The notes under the pieces: generated by a model
What the model was told of the DNA's origin: nothing
The model's input: the letters and a program-made list of their open reading frames with translations, nothing else
Databases searched by the model: none
Shown: positions 20,301-29,480 of the stretch, piece by piece
Layout: every line of letters begins with the position of its first letter
How positions within the stretch are numbered: the stretch's first letter is position 1
Translations under genes and position numbers: made by a program
NCBI GenBank assembly: GCA_020650975.1
Contig: JAIPMN010000292.1
Location: forward strand, 1 to 30,614
From: Apostichopus californicus
Lineage: Eukaryota; Echinodermata; Holothuroidea; Aspidochirotida; Stichopodidae
Length of the DNA stretch: 30,614 nucleotides
Direction of reading: 5' to 3'

Positions 20301-21618
20301 TATCCCTCTCATTTTGCCATGTACGTGAATCCCCCGTTCGCCCGCATAACAATCCCTTTCATAAGTTTCATTTCTACTGGAAACCTCTACGAGTATCTTT
20401 CACGGAAATCTTTCCATCGGGGGAAGGCTTATAACTGTGAGAGATTGACTAGGCTCGTTGTGCAGGGATCGCCTGCGGCTATGCTCCCTAATGAGATATA
20501 CCGTGATGGGTCTGTCTCGAGCTCGGCGAGACTCGATACGACAGCTCTCCTCGCAATCTTCAGGTAGTTCTCGTTCCCTCGCGGTCTAGGCCGCCACCGT
20601 GCTTGAAGGTTACCGTCGAAGAGAGAGCGGAATTACTTTGTGATGACGCCGGACTGCCCTTTACGATCAACTTGGGAGTTTGGAGTCTTTTAAGGGCTAT
20701 TGATTGTAGTAGATTTGACGGGAACATTTACTTGAATACAGGTGTGACTGGAGGTCTACAGGCTACATATAATTCTGCTGGTATTTACAAATTTAAACCG
20801 ATGATATCTATCACATGCAACCACTGTACTCAACAGTAGAGAGCTTGTTTGTGATATATGTAGGCAGGGAGGGAGAGGGACCAGTCATACAATAGTTGTT
20901 GTTGGGAAGGGAGGCAGAAGGGGGGGGGGGTAGAAGGATGATAGTGCATTTCATTGGGATATAAATCTGACGAAGACAAATATAATTTTTGTTCTCGTCA
21001 GAACTGAACAATATTAACTGTTTAATTAATAGCAATTAGTAGCAATTTGAGTTTTTGAATTCTTGGATTAAATTTTTGCTATTGTTGAACATATCTTGAT
21101 AGGATTTGAGTGTGCTTGATATACAGTATACTCAGTTCTGTAAATACAGAAGGTTAGAGAAATCCTGTGCTACTTTTAGGTCATCTAGGTCAATTGTGGG
21201 TAAAACAGATTAGAGATCAAAACCTAAAAAACTCTGCCAAAAGTGACTAATGAGAAACTCTTAATAGACTTGCAGAAGTTATACTGTATACTTGACTGTA
21301 TGGCTCCCATATATCGATAACTAGAAACCTGTTGTTATTGATCAAGACCAAAGGTTTAGCTGAGGTCAACAATATAGTGAACATATATAGTGTAATGCAA
21401 CTTTTTGAATTTGGTTTGAAATTTTTTTTTTCAAACCTTTTCATATTAACATGTAGGTCTTCATGGTAGATAACGTTGTTGTTTTGTTGTTGTCGTCTCT
21501 TTCCAGAAGAAGAGGAAGATGTAGAACAGGACGAGGAGGAGGCGGATCCTAATGCCGGCCGATTCGTCCGCTACCAATTCACACCGCAGTTCCTCAAACT
21601 CCATACAGTCGGAGCTAC
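8166..21618 (+). CDS. UNC119: UNC119 lipid-binding chaperone, 5' portion (3 exons; 3' end outside window)
   Basis: Exons 8166-8370, 17243-17356 and 21507-21618 join in one frame of 143 codons plus two bases. Residues 1-60 are a low-complexity, Lys/Gly-rich head, then ISPDDVLKL. Residues 69-106 read [20 protein letters not shown]...[16 protein letters not shown], the conserved first strands of the UNC119/PDE6D immunoglobulin-like beta-sandwich. Residues 121-143 read [19 protein letters not shown]...HTVGA, again near-identical to the family. UNC119 binds N-myristoylated proteins such as transducin alpha, Src-type kinases and ciliary cargo, and is unloaded by ARL3-GTP. Family proteins are about 240 residues, so ~95 residues (the [21 protein letters not shown] and FDFxFGFCIP region) are missing. 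They were not found before the right edge. The linker between the two conserved blocks is unusually acidic. Confidence 0.92.
8866..8900 (-). repeat. C-rich tract (poly-C run), quadruplex-prone on minus strand
   Basis: CTCCCTC followed by a run of about eleven C, then CCTCCCC and TTTCCC. The opposite strand has four or more G-runs. Confidence 0.45.
10008..10021 (+). repeat. Orphan MITE end TTAAAGGAGCATGC
   Basis: TTAAAGGAGCATGC here, with CC before it, is an exact inverted match (16 bases) to the right end of the MITE-like copy at 11486-11669. It looks like a leftover terminal repeat or the left end of a larger, decayed element. Confidence 0.4.
10167..10377 (+). mobile_element. MITE-like element, copy 1 (degraded)
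   Basis: Begins TTAAAGGATGACTG and ends TGGCATGTCCCATT, a damaged version of the copy-2 end TGGCATGCTCCTTTAA. The interior shares CCAGTAA, then a TATAGCT word, then AGGTTTTCAAGATA, in the same order and orientation as copy 2 at 11486-11669. Length is about 211 bases with no coding capacity. TTAA at the border suggests a piggyBac-type non-autonomous element, but the superfamily is unproven. Confidence 0.45.
10788..10797. other. Assembly gap of 10 N inside a poly-C run
   Basis: Ten N bases are flanked on both sides by C-runs (7 C before; 13 C after). The true length of the C tract is unknown. No gene is affected because it is inside UNC119 intron 1. Confidence 0.98.
11000..11037 (+). repeat. 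Short tandem repeat, ~12-bp unit TATTTTTATTAT
   Basis: About three copies of a TATTTTTATTA unit in direct succession. Confidence 0.75.
11486..11669 (+). mobile_element. MITE-like element, copy 2
   Basis: 184 bases bounded by TTAAAGGGGAGTATG on the left and GGCATGCTCCTTTAA on the right. The ends are an imperfect inverted repeat that includes TTAA on both sides. It has no coding capacity. The interior matches copy 1 at 10167-10377 (AGGTTTTCAAGATA and neighbouring words). Size, TTAA borders and inverted ends fit a non-autonomous DNA transposon. Confidence 0.5.
12571..12630 (+). repeat. G-rich tract, G-quadruplex potential
   Basis: At least six runs of three or more G within about 60 bases (GGGTGGGTGAGGG then GGGGGAGGGGAGGG and GGGAGGG), a strong canonical quadruplex pattern on the + strand of UNC119 intron 1. 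Confidence 0.6.
13960..14261 (+). repeat. Minisatellite, 32/34-bp units containing TACTGTACAGTA
   Basis: Units start at 13960, 13992, 14024, 14052, 14084, 14118, 14150, 14184 and 14216, with a partial unit from 14248. Each begins ATAACAT and most end ACATACAG or ACGTACGG. Two unit types alternate in the middle: a 32-bp type with ACTGTACAGTAAATATGAC and a 34-bp type with TTCTGTATATAGTAAAAATG. This shows a ~66-bp higher-order unit. The antisense open frames over it are repeat artefacts. Confidence 0.95.
14862..14937 (+). repeat. G-rich 19-22 bp minisatellite, quadruplex-prone
   Basis: GTTGTGAGGGTGAG or a close variant recurs near 14863, 14882 and 14904, separated by G-runs of five or six. Three units plus a decayed fourth. 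Many GGG runs on the + strand. Confidence 0.75.
17243..17356 (+). CDS. UNC119: UNC119 coding exon 2
   Basis: Acceptor TACTCTCCAG, donor TCAG|GTTTGT. The 114-base exon keeps phase 1 on both sides and encodes [19 protein letters not shown] through EIAKPPPS, a strongly conserved UNC119 block. The weak donor (GTTTGT) is the poorest splice site of the gene. Confidence 0.93.
17744..17756 (+). promoter_or_regulatory. DR1-type nuclear receptor motif AGGTCAAAGGTGA
   Basis: Two AGGTCA-like half-sites spaced by one base (second half AGGTGA). This is the arrangement bound by RXR, HNF4 and COUP-TF type receptors. A sequence match only. Confidence 0.3.
19779..20062 (+). repeat. Diverged direct duplication, period 155 bp
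   Basis: Copy A (about 19779-19907) and copy B (about 19927-20062) share a common order of words: AAGTGA, ATTAGT, GCTAAT-like, then ACAAAGTTTGAT (19829 and 19984), GAGCAC (19864 and 20019), AGTGAAT/TGTGAAT, and GATTGTTAAAATAT versus GATTGTTTAAATAT. Both matched anchors are exactly 155 bases apart. No terminal repeats and no coding frame were seen. It may be an old tandem duplication or two adjacent copies of a dispersed repeat. Confidence 0.7.
20319..20720. promoter_or_regulatory. Intronic CpG-rich island, possible regulatory element
   Basis: Over about 400 bases G+C and CpG rise sharply against AT-rich flanks, with many CG dinucleotides between 20330 and 20700. It contains a hairpin GTCTCG-AGCTCGG-CGAGAC. 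Two open frames (20319-20567 and 20603-20839, +) overlap it, but neither resembles a known protein and neither has a matching pair of splice sites with UNC119. It could be an enhancer, an internal promoter or an unmethylated insert. Confidence 0.35.
20913..20935 (+). repeat. Poly-G tract
   Basis: GGGAGGCAGAAGG followed by an unbroken run of about ten G. Homopolymer and quadruplex-prone. Confidence 0.6.
21507..21618 (+). CDS. UNC119: UNC119 coding exon 3
   Basis: Acceptor GTCTCTTTCCAG, donor CTAC|GTAAGT. The 112-base exon runs from phase 1 to phase 2. It encodes an acidic run (11 Glu/Asp among residues 107-120) and then [16 protein letters not shown], which is diagnostic for UNC119. The following exon should begin with the last base of the Thr144 codon. 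Confidence 0.93.
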
Positions 21619-22325
21619 GTAAGTTTGGCCTCATTTGGTCTTCATTGGGACTCTTGTGTATATGGTAGTCCTGTCATAACCACTAAATATTACCCTGTGT
21701 TATGGTCAAGAAGCAACTACATGGTCACTCTGGGCTTTTACCAGGGCATCATATTCACGTATTGTTTTATGGATTTGACCAAAACTTCTCTTTACCCTCT
21801 TTACCCTCTTAACCGTCTCTCCCCTTCCAGAGAAGAAAAGTAGTGATGATAACTACAGCAATGATTGAAAAACTAGTCATCGATAGAAAAACCTCCCTCC
21901 CTCCCTCCTCCTTAAAAAAGATGGATTGATACTTTCCTCTCAAAACAAAATAAGGTGTCCATGCAGTGATTGGAAGATCAGATCAGATTGGCTTAAATCA
22001 ATTGTAGAAAATCGGTTTGCTATTTAAATCCCGGTTATTGTTTATAAATACTCATCATCCGTGAGAAAGTATAAACTCTGCTGAAAATTCCAGTGTTTAT
22101 TGTTGCAGACGTCACTGACATTTCTTCACACGGTCTCAGCTACAAGGAGTGTAGACATCATGCACATTGTCTCAACTTCCTTTTCTCTCCCCGACCCCTC
22201 AAAGTAAACAGGCTTGGTTAAATGTGTAAACACCATTCAAACGCAGTCGGCTGTTGACGGTTGTCACTGACTTTATATAATACGGCAAGCCTCCTTTCTC
22301 CTGGTCAGGTGAATATTGCCGATCC

Positions 22326-22335
22326 CTCGCGCGAG
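22326..22335. repeat. CTCGCGCGAG palindrome
   Basis: A perfect 10-bp palindrome made of CpG steps, in a locally CpG-richer stretch (about 22235-22340) of an AT-rich intron. Function unknown. Confidence 0.4.
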
Positions 22336-22631
22336 AGTTAGTGTACATGTATTGTGCAATACGGTGAGCAGGAATAGCTGGATTAATGTTGAGAGGATGA
22401 GAAGAGGCCAGGAAGTGTCTGTCTGTTTAAATTACAGTCCTGATTGAACTTGATTTGCTTAACATAAAGAGATGACCTGTCCGTGTAGTGAGGAGAACAA
22501 TGCTAATATCTGAGTTGTATTTCTGCCTGAAGGGCAATCTTTTATTAAGTTACTTAGTTACTATTTTAAGCAATGTTTCCCTAGTCTGTATACCTTGTTC
22601 TTTCTGCTGTGTGACTTAACGCAATCATAAT

Positions 22632-22664
22632 GGTGTGTGTGTGTGTCTGTGTGTGTGTGTGTGC
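22632..22664 (+). repeat. (GT)n microsatellite
   Basis: GT dinucleotides over about 33 bases with one TC interruption. Confidence 0.9.
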
Positions 22665-22850
22665 AGTACATATGTTTGTCTGTGCATAGATAGAAGCTTG
22701 CAGGCACGCATCAGAATTTTTGTGTGTGGTTGCCCCATATTTGAGTTAATGAAGCCTTTCGGTTTTGGTGGAAGGCAGAGAGCAGCATACTGTAGGTTGA
22801 GAATGTGAAAATTTTGTAAACACTCGATCTGTAGAAATGAAATTCTGTGG

Positions 22851-23029
22851 AGGTCAAAGGTCTGTGGATGGTCGGCTGAGGTCAGAAGTCATCAAGTGGT
22901 CACAATATAAAAAACACCTGTAAAAATAATTCAGTATTTCAAGATGGCAAGCTTCCAAGGCTGGATCTCAAGGATTGTCTTAGGAAGGATAGATTTAAGC
23001 CGATTGTTGGTAGTGGAGGTCAGAGGTCA
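22851..23029 (+). promoter_or_regulatory. Cluster of three DR1-type nuclear receptor motifs
   Basis: AGGTCAAAGGTCT (22851-22863), AGGTCAGAAGTCA (22879-22891) and AGGTCAGAGGTCA (23017-23029), all in one orientation. The third is a perfect DR1. They sit in similar GTGGAGGTC or GCTGAGGTC contexts, so they may be decayed copies of one repeat rather than an evolved enhancer. Confidence 0.35.
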
Positions 23030-23086
23030 TTTTAGATCAACATACCTGGACACATTGTAAAGATGGTATATTGAGAAGTGGATCTT

Positions 23087-23105
23087 CGAGGGGGGGGGGG
23101 AGTGA
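23087..23105 (+). repeat. Poly-G tract
   Basis: CGAG followed by about ten G, then AGTGAGGGG. Confidence 0.6.
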
Positions 23106-25341
23106 GGGGTGTAAACTGTATCTGATTCCTGAAACAAAATTGATCAATTTCATCCTCAAATCGTCAGTGCTGTGGTTTCAATATTGCTTATATATATTTG
23201 GTACAAAAATATCAACCTCCTGTCAGAAGTGACAATAATGCAGTAAAAATTGTATTCCTTTGCTCAAATGTGTAAAGATGAAAGATAGAGTAAACCTTGC
23301 CAACTTTTCATGAAGCTTCAGTCTTTGACCAAGTCTGTGAAAATGATTTTTTATGGTCACTGTGCAAGCATGCCTCTGGAGATAGGATGTGAATCATCCA
23401 TTTACACATAAAAGACTTCCCTATCCAACATGCAGCAAAATATAAAACCCTGTCCTCAATTAGGCAAAAAAAACTATAAATTTGAGAAATCTAATTATAA
23501 CTCGGAAAGTAATTTACCATGTTGTGACTTGAAGATGATAAATTTAGATATTTTCCCTGAATATCTCTTTCTGATTTGAGATGTGTGAGATGTATCCCTC
23601 TGAAGTAGGTTACTGTAGAATACATTTAATATACTTCTTTTCTTCTTCATAATATTACCCACCCACCCACTTACCCACCCTTCCCGTACAGCATTCCTGC
23701 ACACTTTGCCTTTTAAAATCTCTTTCGTCAGTTCCGTAGAAAAACTCATTGCAGGGTGCATAGTACCGACTTTATGATAAATATCTGATGATACCATGAA
23801 TGTTTCATTCACTTGGTATAATCAATTTTGTCCTTGTATGAATTCAATAACTCTACATATTTCAGACAGCCTTGGTAAATCTCCCAGATGGTGATTTTTT
23901 TGTATATCCAAGCTGTCTGTCAACCACCTGTGCTGCATAATAAACTGACTGGCTGTCACGATATTTGAGAAGACAGTATTGCCAGCCCTCAGACGATTAT
24001 AAACCGCACACCATTTTGAAGACATTGTATTAACAGGGCAACCCATACCACTCATGGTCTGTTCGTAAGACAGTTAACTTTAGAGTTATTGCGAAGAATG
24101 TTGAATTTCTCTTAAATATTGGTCAAAACGGTGTTTAAGTCGGGTCGTACGAGAAAGATTTGTGAAACGTGGAAAGTATACAGTATGATAGAATACTGTT
24201 CACATATTTAAATAAAACTTCAATGATAGATTTGTCTGTGCGACGGACATTTAGTCATCATGGACCACCCGAACATCCCTTACAAACAGCCCTGTCAGTT
24301 CGTCGCTATTTTTATTAAAAGACCACGTTTGATTGCGGTCATTGATCGCTAGTACTTCTGTAGTTTGGTAAAAATTTGAAATATTTTGGAAGAGCGGACA
24401 TCCATGTTGATCATGTTAATATTATTGTGTCAAGCTACTGTACTGTACACACATAGAATAGTATGGAAGTCCTGCTTGTACATTTGTCACTCGAGAAGGA
24501 TTAGAAATTCCTCATAGTTTCCGAAAAAGGTCTTCGGTGATTGGCAGATTTGACAGAACACTTTGCACATCAAATGAATGAACCTCGGTTTTCTCGTGAG
24601 AGAACAAACCCAGTCTCACGTCGCATCATGTAATGGGGTTTTAAATAATTTGTGACTGAAATTGGCTTTCAGGACTATTCCTAGGGGAGATCACGGCAGC
24701 GGACGGATGTCTAGTCTAATTATGGGTGCCTATGCTACTACCAGCACCGCATGATCAGTTAGCACACATAAATGCAACAGTATGTATACATGTGTATAGT
24801 GACTGACCATAATGTAATACTTTCCATTCTGTGTATACGTAGCGTCGTTTAATGAATTAAACAGAATTTTGAATGTCAGAGTTGTTTATACTGACCGCCA
24901 CTACTCGCCATTCCTGTGATTGATTGGGCCAATGTCTAGTTGACTTATAATTAAAGCTTTACGAGTAAAGCGCTTTGCTTTCTGAAGCGAATTAAACGTA
25001 ACGTCAGCCGAGCTGTAAAAGACACAAATGTCTATTGCATGATTAATTGTCCACGAGTTAGTCTGAGACAGTAACAGTGAGTTACTCAGTGTCATTTATT
25101 AGTTTACTGTGACATTATCATTAACTTGGCTGAGCTCTGTGGATAACGACGGTTTACCGTATGGTTTCCAGTCTCGTAAGCCGTGTTCATATTTGAGGAC
25201 ACAAGGAGGATTTGTTGCCCCTGCAAAGGTGATAGTATGGAGGCTGGTGTCCTCAGGATCAGAATCCAGCAATCGTTATCTCCCTTTCGAGGAAGATCCT
25301 GACACTGCAAGGGCGATCAGGATTGTAGTGTGGACATTCGA

Positions 25342-25358
25342 GGGAGGGGGGGGGGGTT
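25342..25358 (+). repeat. Poly-G tract
   Basis: GGGAGGGGGGGGGG, at the right edge of a G+C-richer segment (about 25100-25358). Confidence 0.6.
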
Positions 25359-27557
25359 GATAGACCGACTGGAGATCTGGGATGACTAGATATCGTCATT
25401 TCCGCAATAAACTGGCACAGGAGTAAAATACAAAGATACAGAAGAAAACCCTCTCAGTGAAATGTAAACAATCATTGTGACCCTCTCGTGATGGCGTTAT
25501 ATCTATGTGTTCCCAAATGTGGACTTGTCTTGGGTCAGCTCTGAGGGGTGAAACAGGATCCTGATTCTCATTGCGTTCTCACATGTGAACAAGGTCGAAG
25601 TTTTCTGTGTAGGGTGTGAAACAAAGCAGATTTGCAATGATGACATTATGTCAGCTGATAATGTACTTGACCAGGAGTTTGTTAAAACTAGCAAATGGCT
25701 GACTGTGTCATTGCACAAAAATTGTACTCTTCCATTAAGCACTTCTATTATTAGATAATTATACTTTAAGCTTTCAGATTGGTAGATTTGGAAGGGACAG
25801 GAAGTGGGCGTTGAACCTGAAGTGGGTCAATGGGGGCGCAATGCTAAAATGTTACCTACCTTTGCAGGTTAAGTACATATGTAATACATTTAGAGTGCAC
25901 TTGTAGGATGGAGACAGGTAAGTATCAAGTTTTGGAGTAAAAAGATCAATTTAATTTACATGAGCTCATGTCACGTATACTATCCAAGATTCACTACTGT
26001 TCATAGGACCTTAACAGACATGATCAAACTTTTCCCTCTGCACGAACTGGAACAGGTTAGTTAACGACTAGATTTCCACTTCAGTTACTCAAGGAATTAC
26101 AATGCCACACATACTGTAGATAATTCATGGAATTTTGACAATGTACAAAGAACATATTCTTAATTTATGGCATGCAAAACGTACTTCAAAACAATACTGA
26201 ATCAATGTACTCTACTTTCTCATTATAAACAGTTTGGCACACTTTAACTTCTATTGTTGTTACTATTGTTATTCATCAACCTCACAATGTATCTACAATA
26301 GCCTTAGTGCCTTAATATTCTACCATGCACACAGAGTGACAAAGCGTATTAACTTTGTTCCTCGCTTACCTGTCTCCCCACAACCATAGCACTCTGTTCT
26401 ACCATGTCTAGAATGAACTGGTGACCTGTTTTAAACCAAGAAGGTTTTTCTTGTGAATACTGAATTGATGAAATAACAGTTAAACCTTTAATAACTGATG
26501 GGCGTCATGAATGTGCCGTTTTTTTAATTAATAACGTAACAGCACTTGTTCGCAAAGTAAATCAAATAGTTTGAGAACTTCTTTTTCTCTCCAATTAAAA
26601 CTTTCAAGACTATTCAGACTCTATGACATTTGCAAAACGACAACTTACCGTAAGTAAACAAGACAAGTCATTGAACACTAAAATAAAAGTTGACGTACAG
26701 TGAACCTGTACTGTACTAGTACAATCAGTTTGTACGACAGATGCCCCCAAAAAAGCAAAAAACAAGACTGTTTTAGAACTTGTGACTATCGCAGGCAAAA
26801 TAATAGAAACTCACACAACACTGAAGTACGAGGAGTAAAAATGAAGGGGGGAAAAATATTAATGTTAGAAATAAGATTTAAAGAGAACTGCTAAACCCGT
26901 CTGTAATATTGTCCAGAATTATGTATCCGAAGAACTTTCGCATAAATTTGGGCATTCAAGGTCTCTCTTTTACACAGTTTGTCTTGTGTGCTGGACACAA
27001 AGGAGCTTAATATCTTGTACATGATGGTAGTAAGTACCCAACCATCGATTACAGATGTCATATAAAGATTTTGTCCCAAGGAGAAAAATAGATATCCTGT
27101 GTTGTACCTCTTTTATTGACAGGCTGGAATATTTTTCTGAAATTATGCAAAATTTCATAAAGTGCCTGTCGTGAGAGAAAGGCCCCAAAGTTGTTGTACT
27201 GTATTACAGTGTATTAAATGCAAGAACGCGCAAGAATAGTTTTTAAATGGAGGATTTGAAACCCTTCGTCAAATATCCCGCCGTTGTCCGAGGCATCCTA
27301 CTCCCACCATAGCTACTTAAAGTGAATAATTATGTCTTTACAGATAATTGGTCCTCTCTTCCTAAAGTACCCATGTGTGGCACCCTTCTGAATTACAGTA
27401 CAGTAGAACTTACGATTATGACAGGCGGTGGTTTGTCATATATATACTGTATGGTCAAATACTGATCAAGACAGAATGACAAACAAAATTACAGTTTGAG
27501 GTACTCTGTAGTACTTTGCAAACTACCGTAGTAGTAAGCAGTGTAACTGCTGTATGT

Positions 27558-27776
27558 AGCTTATATTATAATTATAATAATAATAAATTATAATAATAAT
27601 AATAATATATTAATAATAATAATAATAATAATTACAATAATAATAATAATAATAATATAAAAATAATAATCATAATGATAATAATAGTAACAGTAACAGT
27701 AGTAGTAATAATAATAACAACGATAATAATAACAACAATAATAACAACACTAATAATAACAACAATAATAATAATA
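27558..27776 (+). repeat. (AAT)n/(AAC) compound microsatellite, ~220 bp
   Basis: Almost uninterrupted AAT/ATA trinucleotides, with AGTAAC and AACAAC variants in the right third. It is the longest simple repeat of the window. Confidence 0.97.
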
Positions 27777-29139
27777 TGTCATATGTCAGTCACTGTGTTA
27801 TAAATTGTTTGCCATTACGATATGAAGGTACCTGTTGATGTCAGATGGCTGGGGGAAAGAATTTATCCAGCATCACATAGCAAAATACAACTGTGGCTAT
27901 TAACATTAATTACTTAAACAATTCAAAACATGTCTTGTACTGTAACATTTTTTCATAAATGCTCATGAAACCATTTCACTGTAGAGAGTGTAGTAATTTA
28001 TTGTATTAAAAAAGAAAAAGAAAAAATGAGTCCCTGGGTAAGTGATATCAAACAGATATCCTGTCAATTCTTTGAGCAACAAGAATCTGACCTGCTTCTC
28101 ACCTCTCCCACCCGAAACACCTTCAAATATCACGAGGAGGCTTTAACCTGTGGATGTGTTTTTCTTCTTTTAATCAGTTGCCAAATTTCCACTGGAATAT
28201 CCTTATAACGTAACTTAAGACAAGGTAGTGTGCATGAAATTTATCTCTTATATCAACTCCTAAAAAATTGTACCGGGAATGATTAAACTTGTTCTCTGGA
28301 TAAACGCTTTTTTTTCAGTTGAAACATCAAAAATCTGGCTGTGAATTTTTTTTTTAAATTAGTTAAATTGAGAGTTACTTAAATCTAATTATGTGTGGGT
28401 TGTTTTACTTCAGTCCTCTCAAAAACTGTACATTTCCTCCTAAACCCCCTAGCGTAGAACAGATTGTCCATTTGGATTGCTTAAGTTTGAGTATCTTGGT
28501 ATGGTACGTGTGTGGCTTGAAGTAACGTGATAGCCAAGTTAAGCCTTTAGATGTTACAACTGTTTACACAGAACATAACAAAAACACACTACGACACTGT
28601 ACATACATTAAAATTTGACCAGTCAGCACCTGTAAACTGTATCGCTGTGACTATATTTATATTGATATAAGGTATGTTATCTTTTGACGACAGATGTCTG
28701 CTTTCTATAATCAAAACAGTCACAGATGGATTGATTCACGTCAAGTTTTTCGTCCGTAAGTGGTGTTGGCTTTTGACAAGTTTAAACACAGAATTCCCTA
28801 GTGAATTTGCAAGATTTGATTATAAAGCACTTTTTTGGATATTATGAATTTTGGCAAAAATTAAGAAGACAGAAAAAAAACGCATGCTGGCTAGATGTAT
28901 GCATGTCATTTGTGTATTAAAACTGGATGACAGAATAGCAAATTAAGTTTCTTGAATTCCAGATCCAACCCGTGTATCAAGGAAAAGTTTGATGGTTGCA
29001 TACTATACAGAGCTAATAAAATGGGGAAACAGCCATTGGATATGAAGGCGATCTTTTGAAATCAGCCATATTGTCCATATCAAGATTGTTAGTTACAGTA
29101 TGATCCAATAGGACAGAATTTGTATCGAGCAGACCTTGA

Positions 29140-29164
29140 TTTAAGGGGGGGGGGAGGGGGGGGG
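29140..29164 (+). repeat. Poly-G tract
   Basis: About eight G, one A, then about ten G. Quadruplex-prone and assembly-sensitive. Confidence 0.65.
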
Positions 29165-29396
29165 CTGTGAGCATATGATTATGTATCAATTTGAAAAAAA
29201 TAGTTTGGACAATGAAAAGTTTTAGAATGGAATAATGAGATTTTTGTTGGATCATTTTTGACCTTGTTTTTCAGTAGTAAATCAGATGAATTATTAAAAG
29301 CTGCAATGTACTGTACTTGACAATTCCAGGCTTCTCCATGTAGAATCAATTTAGGCAATTTTTAACGAACACATGGATGATGGCCATTTTGGTCAC

Positions 29397-29480
29397 TAAT
29401 AATAATAATAATAATAACTAGTCTTATATAGCACAGACTCCAACAAAAGTTTTTCAATGCAATGGTCAGTAAATAACCTC
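29397..29480. repeat. (TAA)n joined to TCTTATATAGCACAG, dispersed-repeat-like
   Basis: A short AAT/TAA tract (29397-29417) runs straight into CTAGTCTTATATAGCACAG. TAA-tailed sequence next to a 'TTATATAGCRC' word is a pattern I associate with a dispersed repeat common in marine invertebrate genomes. Its class is not established here. Confidence 0.3.

Larger units (their letters stand above)
17357..21506 (+). other. UNC119 intron 2 (4.15 kb)
   Basis: GT-AG intron. It holds a DR1-type motif at 17744, a poly-C tract near 19043, a diverged 155-bp duplication, the CpG-rich island at 20319-20720 and a G-run near 20920. No conserved protein frame was recognised on either strand. Confidence 0.85.

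Noticed and set aside
21830-21842. Acceptor-like CCCCTTCCAG followed by AGAAGAAAAGTAG, a possible alternative last UNC119 exon
   Set aside because: It would add only four residues and stop, cutting the conserved domain in half. More likely a chance pyrimidine tract.
24260-24352. Thirty-codon ORF with good start context (MDHPNIPYKQ...)
   Set aside because: Too short to judge, no homology recognised, and no transcript evidence.
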